A DNA stretch of 64,000 nt from Verrucomicrobiales bacterium (GTDB lineage: Bacteria; Verrucomicrobiota; Verrucomicrobiia; Verrucomicrobiales; DEV007): positions 1 through 64,000 of the forward strand of contig PAAG01000043.1 in NCBI GenBank assembly GCA_002698785.1, written 5' to 3'. The position numbers and the translations under genes were made by a program. Numbering within the stretch: the stretch's first letter is position 1; every line of letters starts with the position of its first letter. The notes beneath the pieces are model-generated. The model ran no database searches. It saw only the letters and a list, made by a program, of their open reading frames with translations, and was not told the DNA's origin. Shown piece by piece: positions 18,901 through 26,773 of this stretch.

Positions 18901-20620
18901 CCCACAATTCGTAACCATGATCAGGATGGCGAGCCACTAGAAAGAGTTTTCCACCTGCCTCTGCAACCTCGGTGATCAACGAATATCCACCTCCCGTGTA
19001 GATATCCTTCACCATGGAGGTTCCCTCATCCGTACCATCAGTTACCCAAAGTTCCTTGCCATTTGTACCATCTCTTGCACTGAAGAAGAGTTTCCCGTCG
19101 AACTCGATAAGATGCTCAGGAAGAGATGAACTAGAGCCGGGAAAAATGTCTTTCACCAGATAAGTTCCCTCTGAAGTTCCATCGGTTGCCCACAATTCAC
19201 TCCCATTTGGGCTATCACGCCCGACAAAGTAGAGCAGTCCCCCTGCTTCCGTGAGATTCGTGAAACTCCTCAAAGCATTGGGAATAATGTCGAAGAACGG
19301 CTCAGTACCTTCAGAAGTGCCATCAGACACCCACAATTCCCCATCTTCGGTGAAGAAAAGTTTATCATCGAATACCGTAAGAGTAGTCACATCCGACGAT
19401 TCGAGAGTCACATCTTTCAACAGTCGCGTGCCGGCAACAGTACCGTCTGAACACCAAATCTCTCGACCGAACGTTTTCGTTGAGGCATAGAAAAATACTT
19501 TTCCCTGAAACTCAACGAGGTCAGACGGGGAAGATGAATGAGAACTCGCGCTAAAATGGGCCAGTTCTGAGCTTATTTGGGGATCCACAGTTAGCGGGTA
19601 CTCTCGACCTCCCACGGCAACCACGAGGTCGAAAACGACGCTGTCCTTCTGAGACTCGTCATCAAATCTCCGCTCCATCCAGGAAGGCACAGTTGCCCCT
19701 GTGGAATCAAACACTTCTAGCTTTCCGTAGCTCCAGACCTCTCGGCCTTGGGCATCAGAAAATACAAGAGAATTCTTCCTTGGTCCCCCTCCTCTGTTTT
19801 CTTCACGCAACCGAGCAACTGCACCCTCGGTCTCAATCTCAATCCCCAGCCTCAGCTCTCTTCCCGAACCAGCTCCCGGGAGTGGGGCTTCGATTGTCCA
19901 CCCCTGCTCGAGGCCGTTTTCCCCATTGATATACCATTCGTAGATTCCTCCGCCTCTGGAATACTCCACACGGGTTGGATCTTCCACCTCTTGGATCTTT
20001 GGACGCCCAACTGAGCCGCGACCACCACTTCCGTGCCCGATGGACGCTAATTTCACGTGGACATCAGGTGCTCCGTAAGCACTCTCGATTCTCACACCTT
20101 TGGATTCAAAATCCGCGAAACTAGCATACATACCCTGCGCGGGATTCGGAGCCACGGTGTTTCCGTCATCATCTGTCCGAATCGCGAAGTCTGCCTCGTC
20201 CCATTTTCGATTCTCACCCCCAAAACTCTCAAACCTAGCCAGCACTCCTTCGGGTAAAAGGGCGTCCACGCCTTGTCCTCCCTCTTCGCTGGCCATCAAT
20301 GCCTGGAGCTGGCCGAATGCCTTCTCCTTCTGCTCGTTTGTGACCACCGGGTCGGGCTCCTCTTCGGACGACGAAACAATCTTTGCTGGGGGGAGCTGCG
20401 ATCTTGTCAGCGTTTCTCCCGGTAGCATCTCAGCTTCCACCGCCTCAGAACGAACGGTTGTCTCTGAAATTTTTGAAACCTCTCCGCTCCAGCGCCCTGG
20501 CCGCAAAATTACTCCGAAAACCAGCACCACGGCAAGGAGACCGACTCCGGCTCGACCGGCTGGGGTTTTCAAAAAGTCCATTAACAAAGAAGGAAGGAGA
20601 GCACTGATCCACTCGATCAA
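12998..20620 (-). CDS. Giant exported ELWxxDGT-repeat / Ig-like protein
   Basis: 2540 residues. The N-terminus has a hydrophobic anchor (GVGLLAVVLVFGVIL, about residues 27-42). Residues about 350-1205 contain 17 good and one degenerate ELWxxDGT repeat (TIGR04534-type, about 47 residues each, e.g. ELWVSDGTEEGT...KDIYPG), predicted to form beta-propellers. Two lamin-tail-like domains (starting near 1210 and 1800, INEFDP...LEFLEI and INEVDV...LEFIEL), each followed by Ig-like domains with SDTG...TPTITG motifs, come next. A PPC-like domain (near 2280, HPGDSDRFAFTI) leads to a C-terminal basic beta domain (about 2375-2540) shared with the genes at 47424, 57965 and 60806. Probably surface-exposed adhesion or matrix protein. 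The gene appears more AT-rich than most neighbours. No sorting signal of a known type. Confidence 0.88.
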   Translation of the reverse strand: MIEWISALLPSLLMDFLKTPAGRAGVGLLAVVLVFGVILRPGRWSGEVSKISETTVRSEAVEAEMLPGETLTRSQLPPAKIVSSSEEEPDPVVTNEQKEKAFGQLQALMASEEGGQGVDALLPEGVLARFESFGGENRKWDEADFAIRTDDDGNTVAPNPAQGMYASFADFESKGVRIESAYGAPDVHVKLASIGHGSGGRGSVGRPKIQEVEDPTRVEYSRGGGIYEWYINGENGLEQGWTIEAPLPGAGSGRELRLGIEIETEGAVARLREENRGGGPRKNSLVFSDAQGREVWSYGKLEVFDSTGATVPSWMERRFDDESQKDSVVFDLVVAVGGREYPLTVDPQISSELAHFSASSHSSSPSDLVEFQGKVFFYASTKTFGREIWCSDGTVAGTRLLKDVTLESSDVTTLTVFDDKLFFTEDGELWVSDGTSEGTEPFFDIIPNALRSFTNLTEAGGLLYFVGRDSPNGSELWATDGTSEGTYLVKDIFPGSSSSLPEHLIEFDGKLFFSARDGTNGKELWVTDGTDEGTSMVKDIYTGGGYSLITEVAEAGGKLFLVARHPDHGYELWVSDGTATGTVLVTDIYQGSTDSSPSYLTEMGGKLYFRATDSMHGTELWVSDGTESGTQLVKDIFAGNSHGSPTDLFRVANIVFFRANDGESGVEVWKTDGTEGGTELVKDINPGVATSNPQGFGVLNGLLYFGALDGIDIQLWVSDGTEEGTHAVEEIGPYYPLTWPEEFIMVGGKLFFSGISGYTDRELWVTDGTPEGTKVVKDIYPSDESALLNGRMTVFEGRVFFEVDDGIHGHEPWVSDGTVEGTHILKDIYPGPGSSGYRYYEGTSFTEAGGKLFFVANDGVHGHELWATDGTETGTVLVKDIRPGMGGTPIEYFVEVEGKLLFSAHDNVHGRESWISDGTEAGTTMLKDFTPGNNYSGFEQSVKVGRKALFFARDDLHGGELWCTDGTPLGTQIVKDIRPGPVSSFARDLVSAGGRLYFRANDGSSLEYWISDGTTGGTLPLDEVNAAFTFTNGAEPIIQVGDLLFFQGYDGAHGFELWVSDGTEVGTHMLKDINPGNYHSLPQNFVEVGGRLFFVAYDEVNGFEMWVSDGTEEGTTLTKDIYPGDDSNLPHGAAEGNCKLYFQAKDGVNGAELWVSDGSEDGTYLLEDVATGPESSWPDDIVSIGYTLLFTTANPEGGRDLRSLSLVPPPKINEFDPTTSEDTDLEFLEIASDCSAHAPLDGYTVVFYDGETDASYLAIDLGGQSRGENGYFVIGNAGVPNVDMVIPNESFEVDVGAVAIYKGDAASYPPGTAVTTENLVDAIVYGTSGQSTDVGLLTLISEGQPQINESRYGVPEAHSFQRFPDIDGEVFETGIFELLPPTPGFPNGIPVAPYQLDVTEDSDTGESRQDNVTRISTPTITGLCHPRGTVNLISSLAGNIGSAVADRTGFWTIETESLEDGTHEITATSDGSAPSEPISVAVDTVPPATPSSPILESDTGVLSDDNLTKDNSPGFSGTAEIANISLFADYARVAEGASDGAWNLTSYDLLDGEYLFTAIASDLAGNWSDPSGVVAVTIDSTPPELTIEKSMGQGDPVSSGPILFSAVFSEEVFGFDETKVSIGGTGAGSYVVSGGPSEFLINVSAAASEGHISVSADAGAAMDLAGNMSLDPVLVGNSVTLDSIGSDGGSATALDVTSGAAVVDGWIDPADTDVFSFTLASTKIVEIKTTGEVDTRGVLTTYEGSVVNDPEADMSGKDDSNFFIVEVLPPGDYLIFVTSEGAANTGAYQLSVEVKDPTAFINEVDVFTQQSDSLEFIELYDAGQGNTSLDGHCLVLYDSDTNTSFYTVDLDGYSTDEDGYFLIGNSDVSGVGLIFPDRMLPDNGLGVALYEGDGADFLEGTPATVEGLLDAVFVENFTEGSPGLQSLLYSYSTELRLDEDSLLNGRGHSLQRFPNGRGGLRTNENFIPISPTPGEPNLIPSPPTGLDLSSDSDTGKSQTDDITSEATPLITGISRPGAQILLIESTDGSVGSGVAGIDGKWSIETALLTEGTKSITAAADGGEESSPLVFELDLTAPAAPTGLDLDAGSDSNIPDDNITSDITPTFSGTSVESHSVKLYANSFEVGSVQGDGVWMITSSGLTDGGYTVTASSCDAAGNESTASSPVNLVVDTTPPTVTISRALGQIDPAVSGPVSFAASFSEVVSGFDSRDVVTSGPFVGGVSILGGSASYIISVESSGEGGFVAISIPGAAAIDTAGNASSASVSIDSRIDLDIHSDTIPGATPLVFSNGTGQVTGYLHPGDSDRFAFTIASPVVIRVHSTGMVGGSGELYKTGDSAFQVIEGTSDNGDFELNATLVPGDYTLLLTSSDSDGSYVIDFEETGVPEIQPDLLVNGVGDGIYDTLQGQTISLVSKKARPVHATFTLTNDSEIQDSYTLRATPGNRLFQTVYLNRDDGNIAAGLVAGTHQVVDMIPGDSGYRIAARITPSKKRLRKKKIIRRGTRKIKKYKYLKKQFSSRITATSSLMDTKRDLNGIQLRTK

Positions 20621-21040
20621 TCAGTTCCCCATGATAGACATACTCGCCGATGAGTCAACACGATCTACTGTGACAACCAACAGCTTGTTATAGTATATAA
20701 TACTCTTCCATAAGTCACATTCCTATACTTTCCCAACTCGCACGTCTTGTTGACCAATCGAACGAAGAGCAGAAAACACGGCCCCACCGCACAGCGTTCG
20801 ATTAGGAAACACTTCGTCCTCGTCAGACGACCCGTCGAAGCGCCACAAAAGCCCCCCCTTTGCCTCTGAGCCAGCAGTTCTCGATGAATCCGATCTGGCG
20901 GAGTAGAACAGTGTTTTCTCCATCGACGGGACGGCGAAAATTTGGTTTCCTTGTCACAAAGGCATTTTCCGGTTGTATACAACCTTGCAAACTGCCTGAT
21001 TTTTTGTCCAAAATACTGCCCCCCGGACCTAAGAGCATCG
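20621..21040. other. 420-bp intergenic region
   Basis: Region between the giant minus-strand gene and the first TDAELV gene. It should hold the promoters of both, but I cannot place convincing -35/-10 boxes. On the minus strand an open stretch (see 20723-20956) reads like a protein C-terminus; otherwise nothing is recognisable. Confidence 0.4.
20723..20956 (-). pseudogene. Possible gene remnant
   Basis: An open frame of about 77 codons immediately preceded in frame by a TGA. Its translation has protein-like composition, for example SEAKGGLLWRFDGSSDEDEV, and ends in RSIGQQDVRVGKV. It reads like the C-terminal end of a secreted or propeller protein that has lost its start. No family identified. 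It could equally be chance. Confidence 0.22.
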
Positions 21041-21421
21041 ATGACTGACGCCGAACTCGTACAACGCTTCTACGCGACCGACCCCACTCACGAGTTCCTG
21101 CCCTTTCGAGAGCAGGCGCATCGCTTTGCCAACTGGTCACGAGAAATCGGCGAGCCGGCCGAGATGAAGAAGCAGCGATTCCCTTTCTTCTCAGCGATTT
21201 CCTTCTGTCTGATCTATGCCGCGATCGACTTTTCCCTCTGTCATTTCACGCACCTTCCCGCGTATATCTGCACGCCGCTGAAAAGCACCGTCGTCGCAAT
21301 TGGGGTGACTGTCGTCATCCTGACTTTCTCCGGCACTCGCATTGTTCGGCGAAATAGGGGTGAAAGTAAGAAACGAAGGAGGCGCGACACGAGTCAATCG
21401 ACCTTTCCGCCATCAACCTGA
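21041..21421 (+). CDS. Small two-helix membrane protein, TDAELV family copy 1
   Basis: 126 residues from the ATG at 21041. The N-terminal 45 residues (MTDAELVQRFYATDPTHEF...QAHRFANWSREIGEPAEM) are soluble and match the neighbour at 21448 closely. Two hydrophobic helices follow (about 50-68 and 82-103). The C-terminus is very basic (RRNRGESKKRRRRDT). No known family recognised. The pair arose by tandem duplication (inference from shared N-terminal sequence and adjacency). Probable inner-membrane protein with its N-terminal domain in the cytoplasm. Confidence 0.7.
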   Translation: MTDAELVQRFYATDPTHEFLPFREQAHRFANWSREIGEPAEMKKQRFPFFSAISFCLIYAAIDFSLCHFTHLPAYICTPLKSTVVAIGVTVVILTFSGTRIVRRNRGESKKRRRRDTSQSTFPPST

Positions 21422-21447
21422 CTCCCGGTATAAGGGTGTCATCGTGT

Positions 21448-21777
21448 ATGACCGACGCAGAGCTAGTCAAAGCATTCTTCCGGCAGGATGCGGCCTACAC
21501 ATTCATGTCTTTCAAAGACCAGGCCCGTCTCTTTGCCGAATGGCGCGAAAGCATCGGCGAACCTGCCGAGATGAGGATGTGCTGGTTTCCATGGATCCCG
21601 TTCCTGGTATTCATGGTCCTACATGCCTCTCTACTCTACTGGGTTCGTGAGGTCGCGGATTTCTCCATCTGGACTGAGTTGATAATCCAATCTATCTCCT
21701 TGCTCACTGGCATTTTCGTACTAATCCGTTTCTTCCCACGGGGACGCATCGTGAGGAAAGAAAAGGAAGCGAGCTGA
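21448..21777 (+). CDS. Small two-helix membrane protein, TDAELV family copy 2
   Basis: 109 residues. The shared N-terminus MTDAELVKAFFRQDAAYTF...QARLFAEWRESIGEPAEM fixes the start at ATG 21448 by comparison with copy 1, although the frame continues up to a GTG at 21436. Two hydrophobic helices (about 50-68 and 75-98) are followed by a short basic tail (RIVRKEKEAS). It starts 26 bp after copy 1 ends, so co-transcription is likely. Function unknown. The IGEPAEM motif just before the first helix is the best-conserved stretch. Confidence 0.7.
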   Translation: MTDAELVKAFFRQDAAYTFMSFKDQARLFAEWRESIGEPAEMRMCWFPWIPFLVFMVLHASLLYWVREVADFSIWTELIIQSISLLTGIFVLIRFFPRGRIVRKEKEAS

Positions 21778-21788
21778 GTAACTGCTAA

Positions 21789-23576
21789 TCACTCCCCCGC
21801 CACCACCAAATAACCCGCCTCGACATACGCTTTCAGACCAGCCTGCTCAGCGACGGATGCGACGACCTCTGACAAGGAGACATTCGTGAGATGGAGGGTA
21901 ACAGGGTGTCGTCTAACGCTCCTTTGCTTCGAAACGTAAGTTCCCATTGCATCCTTGAATTCCCGGGACGGTTGGGAAGGATCGTCTCCGATCAAACCCG
22001 GTATCGTTGAAGGATCCACGCCCCCCGGCTCGAGCCTGATACGAACTCCTCTGTTCGCTATGCCCGACGCAGTGTCCAGCTCTCGCGAGCGCAGTTCCAG
22101 ATATTCCAGCACACGCTCCAGCGGAACCTTATCAAAGCGCACCGAGGGCAGCACAATCCGTGATGCCTTTTCCTCGATACGAGCCATTTCTCCTTCCACC
22201 CATTCATCTGGCCCACCGCTGTTCAGAGCATCGACAATCTCTTCGAGACGATCCAAACTGTAGTGCGCGTCCCGAGCGATCAGCGTGGAATCCTCTTCGT
22301 TGAAAACCAAACGAGAGCGTTTGTTATGCTGTTGAAAGCCCACCTTCCCGAAGAATATCTCCATAGGTGAACGTGTCGGTTCAGCCGACTGCCCATCCCC
22401 GAATGGATCGGCAGGTAGAAAGTGATCATCATCCTCCGACAGACTCAGCACATCAGGTCTCAGCCGATACGAACGAGTATACAGCGTTTCTTCTGTCTGT
22501 CCTGCGTGACCAATGGCCACTACCGGTGGATCGACCCGGTATCTCAGGTAGGCCAGAGCACACACATATCGCAGTGCCTCCGCCACCGGAACATTCTCCA
22601 GCCGGATCGTGATTTTCGCATCCAGAGGTGAGACGGGATCAATTTCCTCAAACTCGGCCGCAAATTCATCCACAAAATCCCTCCCAGGCTTCTCATATTC
22701 AGGAAGGTCGATTCGTATGCGCACACCTTTTTCTGCAGAGTTGTTCGGGGAGGTATCGTATTCGACGCTGTATCGCTGCAATGCTGCCACCGCTTCCCGA
22801 AACGGAAGGTCCTCAAACTCGACCGACGGAATGATGGTTTCCTTCAGCTTCGTCTCGATCGCATCGATCGCGGCGAGTCGAGCCTCTCGTTCATCTGCCG
22901 TCTCGCCCCCCAACTGATGGAACAAGAACTCCACGAGCAGCAACTGCTCCCGCACATTTTTCACCAGTAACTCTCCAGTATCTGGATACTCGACCAACGC
23001 AGCCTCCTCCGAGAACTCGATCCCCTGGGATTCGAGAGCTTCCCGAACGGTGCTCTCTTCCCCCTTCACCATCCTAACAAACTCCTCAGGCACATCATAC
23101 AGCCGCGTATACGGCGTTAGGTCATCAATCGTGTAATTCTGAACGATCAGCACATGCTCGTCTGTCACTACGTAGGCGGCATCAAGCTGAGCAGCGATGT
23201 AGTCCAGCACCTCTCGCAGACTGACATCCTCGAACTTAACCTTCACGCTGCGCCAGCTCCCTAGAGAACCTTCGAATCGAAATGAGACACCCGTTCCATC
23301 CTCCAGGTCATGGATAAAACTTTGCTCTTCCAGCCATTCGAAGGCCCTCTCGTAGTTCATGTCGTCGAAATCCACCTCTGGGAGACGGATCAAATCCAAC
23401 TTTCGCTCGATCGCTTCCCTACCCGGCGGAGGAAGAAATGTCGACGCCACCTGCTCTTTCACCCCGGCCTTGCCACCTTCCGCATTTTCTCCCCGCGGCT
23501 TCGACCGATCACAACCTGCCAAGGTGAGCATCACACCACCAATCACTACATATATCCACCATCGAAAACCGAACAT
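21789..23576 (-). CDS. Lipoprotein with three secretin-N0/STN-like repeats
   Basis: 595 residues. The signal peptide ends in LTLAGC with the lipid-modified Cys at 22. Three homologous units follow (about residues 45-195, 235-395 and 455-595). Each begins with LIRLPEVDFDDM-like, IIPSVEFEDLPFREAVAAL or IVLPSVRFDKVPLERVLEYL and ends with a VSLREVLDYIAAQLDAAYVV-like pattern. These resemble the STN/N0 domains that precede secretin channels, but there is no secretin pore domain. The gene at 46398 encodes a one-unit relative. It may bind proteins at the inner face of the outer membrane; the role is unknown. The last unit ends exactly at the C-terminus (KAYVEAGYLVVAGE). Confidence 0.78.
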   Translation of the reverse strand: MFGFRWWIYVVIGGVMLTLAGCDRSKPRGENAEGGKAGVKEQVASTFLPPPGREAIERKLDLIRLPEVDFDDMNYERAFEWLEEQSFIHDLEDGTGVSFRFEGSLGSWRSVKVKFEDVSLREVLDYIAAQLDAAYVVTDEHVLIVQNYTIDDLTPYTRLYDVPEEFVRMVKGEESTVREALESQGIEFSEEAALVEYPDTGELLVKNVREQLLLVEFLFHQLGGETADEREARLAAIDAIETKLKETIIPSVEFEDLPFREAVAALQRYSVEYDTSPNNSAEKGVRIRIDLPEYEKPGRDFVDEFAAEFEEIDPVSPLDAKITIRLENVPVAEALRYVCALAYLRYRVDPPVVAIGHAGQTEETLYTRSYRLRPDVLSLSEDDDHFLPADPFGDGQSAEPTRSPMEIFFGKVGFQQHNKRSRLVFNEEDSTLIARDAHYSLDRLEEIVDALNSGGPDEWVEGEMARIEEKASRIVLPSVRFDKVPLERVLEYLELRSRELDTASGIANRGVRIRLEPGGVDPSTIPGLIGDDPSQPSREFKDAMGTYVSKQRSVRRHPVTLHLTNVSLSEVVASVAEQAGLKAYVEAGYLVVAGE

Positions 23577-23815
23577 CTTTTCTGCCTACAGCAAAACCTA
23601 ACGCAATCGAATACGCAGAAGCAATGGAGAATATTTCAACACTCCAAAAGTACGATGAGGCTCCAGCCTCGTCCCCGGTAACTCGGACGAACGATCCTGA
23701 GACACCCGGCACTCCTAGCGTAGACAAATCAGGAGCTTTATCCTACCGAAGAAACAAATCACCCACAAAAGACCTCTCGCTCAATCGCCCCACATGAGCG
23801 ACCGTTCCCTATCCC

Positions 23816-24163
23816 ATGAAACGAAACCTCCCATGGATCGCTGCGGCTACCCCGTTCATTCTGATAGGAAGCTACATGCTGCTTACCCTTCCCTTCGACT
23901 ATCCTGAAGAATGGGATCGCATTGAGAAAGGCATGACACGAGAAGAAGTCTGCGAAGCTGTCAGCTTCCCCCTGGAAGAACTCCGGGAACTCGATCCCGC
24001 TTCAGATCCAACCCGGCTTTTCAGAGATCACCAGGTCGTCAAAAGAGGATTCCGAAAGTGGGTCCTCGTCCTCAAATTCACCGACGGAAAAGTCTCGGAA
24101 ATCACCATATTCAAACACGACCGGCACGAAGACTTTGGCCCCGAAGGTTCGCTTCTCCTCTAG
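23816..24163 (+). CDS. Small BamE/SmpA-like single-pass membrane protein (paralogue 2)
   Basis: 115 residues. An N-terminal helix (LPWIAAATPFILIGSYMLLTL) is followed by the family motif YPEEWDRIEKGMTREEVCEAV. It then has a beta-rich C-terminus (KWVLVLKFTDGKVSEITIF) of the kind seen in SmpA/OmlA domains. It is the shortest of three paralogues in the window (others at 10238 and 24597). No lipobox. Role unknown, possibly periplasmic. There is no strong ribosome binding site before the ATG; the start is supported by alignment with its paralogues. Confidence 0.68.
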   Translation: MKRNLPWIAAATPFILIGSYMLLTLPFDYPEEWDRIEKGMTREEVCEAVSFPLEELRELDPASDPTRLFRDHQVVKRGFRKWVLVLKFTDGKVSEITIFKHDRHEDFGPEGSLLL

Positions 24164-24332
24164 CCCCCGACGAAAAGCGCTCCCGGAGGGTAGTGAAGAA
24201 CGTGAGTTTTTCGTCGAACACAGCGATCACACAATGTAGACCCAAGCCCTCACGAAGAATCGTCACACCATCTTCGCCATTTTCTCTATATCTTTCTCGA
24301 CCGGCATTGGACATGCTGTCAGCATTTCCTCG

Positions 24333-24539
24333 ATGAAAATCGATCTCTACACCAAAGTCATTCTCACCGTCATCGCAGCCTGCCTTGTAGCGAATCTGTT
24401 TCGGGGGACGCCAATAATCGAAGAAGCTCAGGCGCAACAACCGGCGCAGAATGTTGTCTGGTTGGCTGGTTGGGTTGATAGAGGAGGCGGGAATCAAAAA
24501 TTTGATATTTTTCCACTGCCCACCCAATCCAAACAGTAG
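24333..24539 (+). CDS. Small single-helix protein of a widespread uncharacterised type
   Basis: 68 residues: MKIDLYTKVILTVIAACLVA, then a short linker ending in AQAQQPAQ and a hydrophobic C-terminal half. The opening YTKxxLTVIAxxL helix is a recurrent signature of small bacterial proteins of unknown function that end in an Ala/Gln-rich processing-like site. Probably an exported or membrane-anchored microprotein. It sits between two BamE-like paralogues on the same strand, though intergenic gaps of 58-170 bp make an operon uncertain. Confidence 0.6.
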   Translation: MKIDLYTKVILTVIAACLVANLFRGTPIIEEAQAQQPAQNVVWLAGWVDRGGGNQKFDIFPLPTQSKQ

Positions 24540-24596
24540 CAAATCAACATCCTGAGCACGCCCGACCGAAACCATACTTCCCAAAACCGAGGTGGA

Positions 24597-25019
24597 ATGA
24601 AACACCTCCTCGCATGGGCGGTGGGCGTCACCTTTGCCATACTCGTGGCTGGCTACCTGTGCCTCACCATCGGCACGAGCCTGTTTCTCCCCGAGGCATG
24701 GAAGAACGTCGAGCCTGGCATGACGCGTCACCAGGTCCGCTCGCAGATCCCGCTCGAGTGGGTCGACACCTGGCGGTGGTATACATCATTCCAGGAAGAA
24801 GACTATCCGAAAAAGCCCCCTTCCAACTGGATGGCCACGCCCGAGCCCAGCACCGTCCCAGGCAACTTCGACCTGCTCTCTGGAAAAATGGGCTTTCGCC
24901 TCTGGAACATGCGTATTGAATATACCAACGAAACCGTTTCGAATATCGAACACAGCTATACAGACCTCCACGATCGCTTACTCATGATCATACGCATGCG
25001 ATGGGGAGATTTGCGGTGA
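24597..25019 (+). CDS. Small BamE/SmpA-like single-pass membrane protein (paralogue 3)
   Basis: 140 residues. N-terminal helix (WAVGVTFAILVAGYLCLTIG) then SLFLPEAWKNVEPGMTRHQVRSQI, clearly the same family as the gene at 10238 (LLLPEWWEAIEPGVTRQEI), to which it is closer than to the copy at 23816. The C-terminal half contains GKMGFRLWNMRIEYTNETVSNIEHSY, aligned with GLCRWQQRLHYEDDVLKKVEKHS in paralogue 1. A gaggtgg-like ribosome binding site lies directly upstream of the ATG. Function unknown. Confidence 0.72.
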   Translation: MKHLLAWAVGVTFAILVAGYLCLTIGTSLFLPEAWKNVEPGMTRHQVRSQIPLEWVDTWRWYTSFQEEDYPKKPPSNWMATPEPSTVPGNFDLLSGKMGFRLWNMRIEYTNETVSNIEHSYTDLHDRLLMIIRMRWGDLR

Positions 25020-25074
25020 CGAATATGTATACGAATTTTCTGGAACGCACGTCTACACACAGTAGTCTCTCGCC

Positions 25075-26763
25075 ATGCGCTGGTGCCTCCCCTTTTTCCT
25101 CCTCATCGTCAGTATTGCTCAGCCTTCTCTGACGGCAGACTTCTCCTCCCTCGACGACTTTCTCTCGCAGGTGAAAGACGTCACCTACGAATGCTCCGTC
25201 CCCTCGAATGGCAGGATGAAGTTCCACGCCGACCACATCGAGATCCTAGACGTAAAAGGCAAAACCACGAGCAAAGTCCAGAACCTCACCTACGTCGAAC
25301 CCGGCCTCGCCCGCATCGATTACAAAAGCGGTAGCTCCGCGTGGATCGCCTTCTCCGACGACCTTGAGACTTTCGCCTTTACGAACGTGGAGACCTTTCT
25401 CCCCTTCACCGGCGTCCCCGCGGGGTCGACCTTTTCCCCAGCCGGACAGGGGGAAAACACGATTACTCTCGACGGACACGACACCGTTGGGAAAGCCATC
25501 ATCAAAGACAACACCATCGAGGTCTTCGGCACCGACGGTCGCAAGATCGCCGACCGCCCCGCCTTTCGCTTTCTCCCCCACGCCATTGGCTTCGTCGATG
25601 AGAACCAGAAGACCGGCTTCGTCCTGCTCTCACGCGAGAATGCTGGCGGCTGGTGGATGGAGCCCGGCAACTACCTCGGCTCCGGCGTCCGAACGGACAA
25701 AGGCGGCCTCTTTCAACTCAACCGACGCAGTCCCCTAAACGGGCTTCTCCAGCGAACCGTGCAGTTTCCGAAAATCCACCTCCGAGCTGGCAAAGAAGAC
25801 ATCGCCACCGCCCAGCAGGAGTATGCCATTTCGCTGCTCGAGAAATTCTTCGGCGAAAATGCCCTCAAGAAAATGGAGGGTTACAAAGAACTCGGCATGA
25901 TCCGCGCCTCTCACCTCGATCGCGAAGGCGCGGTGCCCCTCTATCGACGTCCCTATGAGATGGCGACCGAGCACCTCGACGCCAATCCTGACGAACAACT
26001 CAAATACATCCGCATCTACGGCGATGCACTCGCCGACGTGGGTGATTTCGAAAACGCCATCACCATTCTCGAAGAGGGCGTCCCTCTCCTCGAAAAAGTC
26101 GACAACAAGACCGAGCACTACCTTCTCCGCGAAGCCCTCGGCAAAGCCCATTTCGGAAATCGCGACTACCAGACCGCCATCAACCACTTTGAGGAAAAGG
26201 AGAAAATCGGTGAAGAAATGAACTACCTGGGAGTCGTCGCTATGGCCAATATCGAAATCGCCACCTGCCACCGTGCATCAGGAAACCTCGAAGCAGCCAC
26301 AGCCGCACTCGACCGGGCCATCGCCGCCCAGGAAAAACGAAAGCAGGAAAACCCCAAGGCAAACTACGACACTCACCGACTGGCCCTCGCCTGCGTCGCC
26401 TTCGAACGCTGGGACGACGCCCTCCGTTTTGCCCCCCTGACAAACCGCAAAAACTCCATCACCTACCAGGAGTATGCCCACCTTCTCGCGCTATGGAACA
26501 AAGGCGATACCGAAGCCGCCACGGCACTCGCGAAAAAATTCAACGCCCGCTTCGGAGACAACATGGACGACGAAGTCATCGTCCGGCGAGACATGGACAC
26601 CATGACCATCCGCCTCACCGAAGCCATCGCAAACCCATCACCCGAGACCGCCACGGCATTCGCCACCGAATGGGATAGCCAGAAAGAATCCCTGAAAAAC
26701 CGGCCCTTGGAGAACTACCTTTTCGCACTCGCGATCGTGAAGGCAAAAGAGTGGATGGAGTAG
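25075..26763 (+). CDS. Secreted TPR-repeat protein
   Basis: 562 residues. Signal peptide (LPFFLLIVSIAQPSLTA, cleavage near residue 21). Residues about 25-240 form a beta-rich N-terminal domain (VKDVTYECSVPSNGRMKFHADHIEIL...), perhaps a LolA-like or lipid-binding shape, but I cannot assign it. Residues about 255-545 are tetratricopeptide repeats, visible as GDALADVGDFENAITILEEG, LGKAHFGNRDYQTAINHFEEKE and ASGNLEAATAALDRAIAAQE. TPRs suggest protein-protein interaction in the periplasm. It lies 55 bp after the BamE-like gene on the same strand and converges on the LRR gene with an 11-bp gap. Confidence 0.75.
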   Translation: MRWCLPFFLLIVSIAQPSLTADFSSLDDFLSQVKDVTYECSVPSNGRMKFHADHIEILDVKGKTTSKVQNLTYVEPGLARIDYKSGSSAWIAFSDDLETFAFTNVETFLPFTGVPAGSTFSPAGQGENTITLDGHDTVGKAIIKDNTIEVFGTDGRKIADRPAFRFLPHAIGFVDENQKTGFVLLSRENAGGWWMEPGNYLGSGVRTDKGGLFQLNRRSPLNGLLQRTVQFPKIHLRAGKEDIATAQQEYAISLLEKFFGENALKKMEGYKELGMIRASHLDREGAVPLYRRPYEMATEHLDANPDEQLKYIRIYGDALADVGDFENAITILEEGVPLLEKVDNKTEHYLLREALGKAHFGNRDYQTAINHFEEKEKIGEEMNYLGVVAMANIEIATCHRASGNLEAATAALDRAIAAQEKRKQENPKANYDTHRLALACVAFERWDDALRFAPLTNRKNSITYQEYAHLLALWNKGDTEAATALAKKFNARFGDNMDDEVIVRRDMDTMTIRLTEAIANPSPETATAFATEWDSQKESLKNRPLENYLFALAIVKAKEWME

Positions 26764-26773
26764 TGGTGCTTTC

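Noticed and set aside
25735-26271. 178-codon minus-strand open frame
   Set aside because: Antisense to TPR repeats of the gene at 25075.
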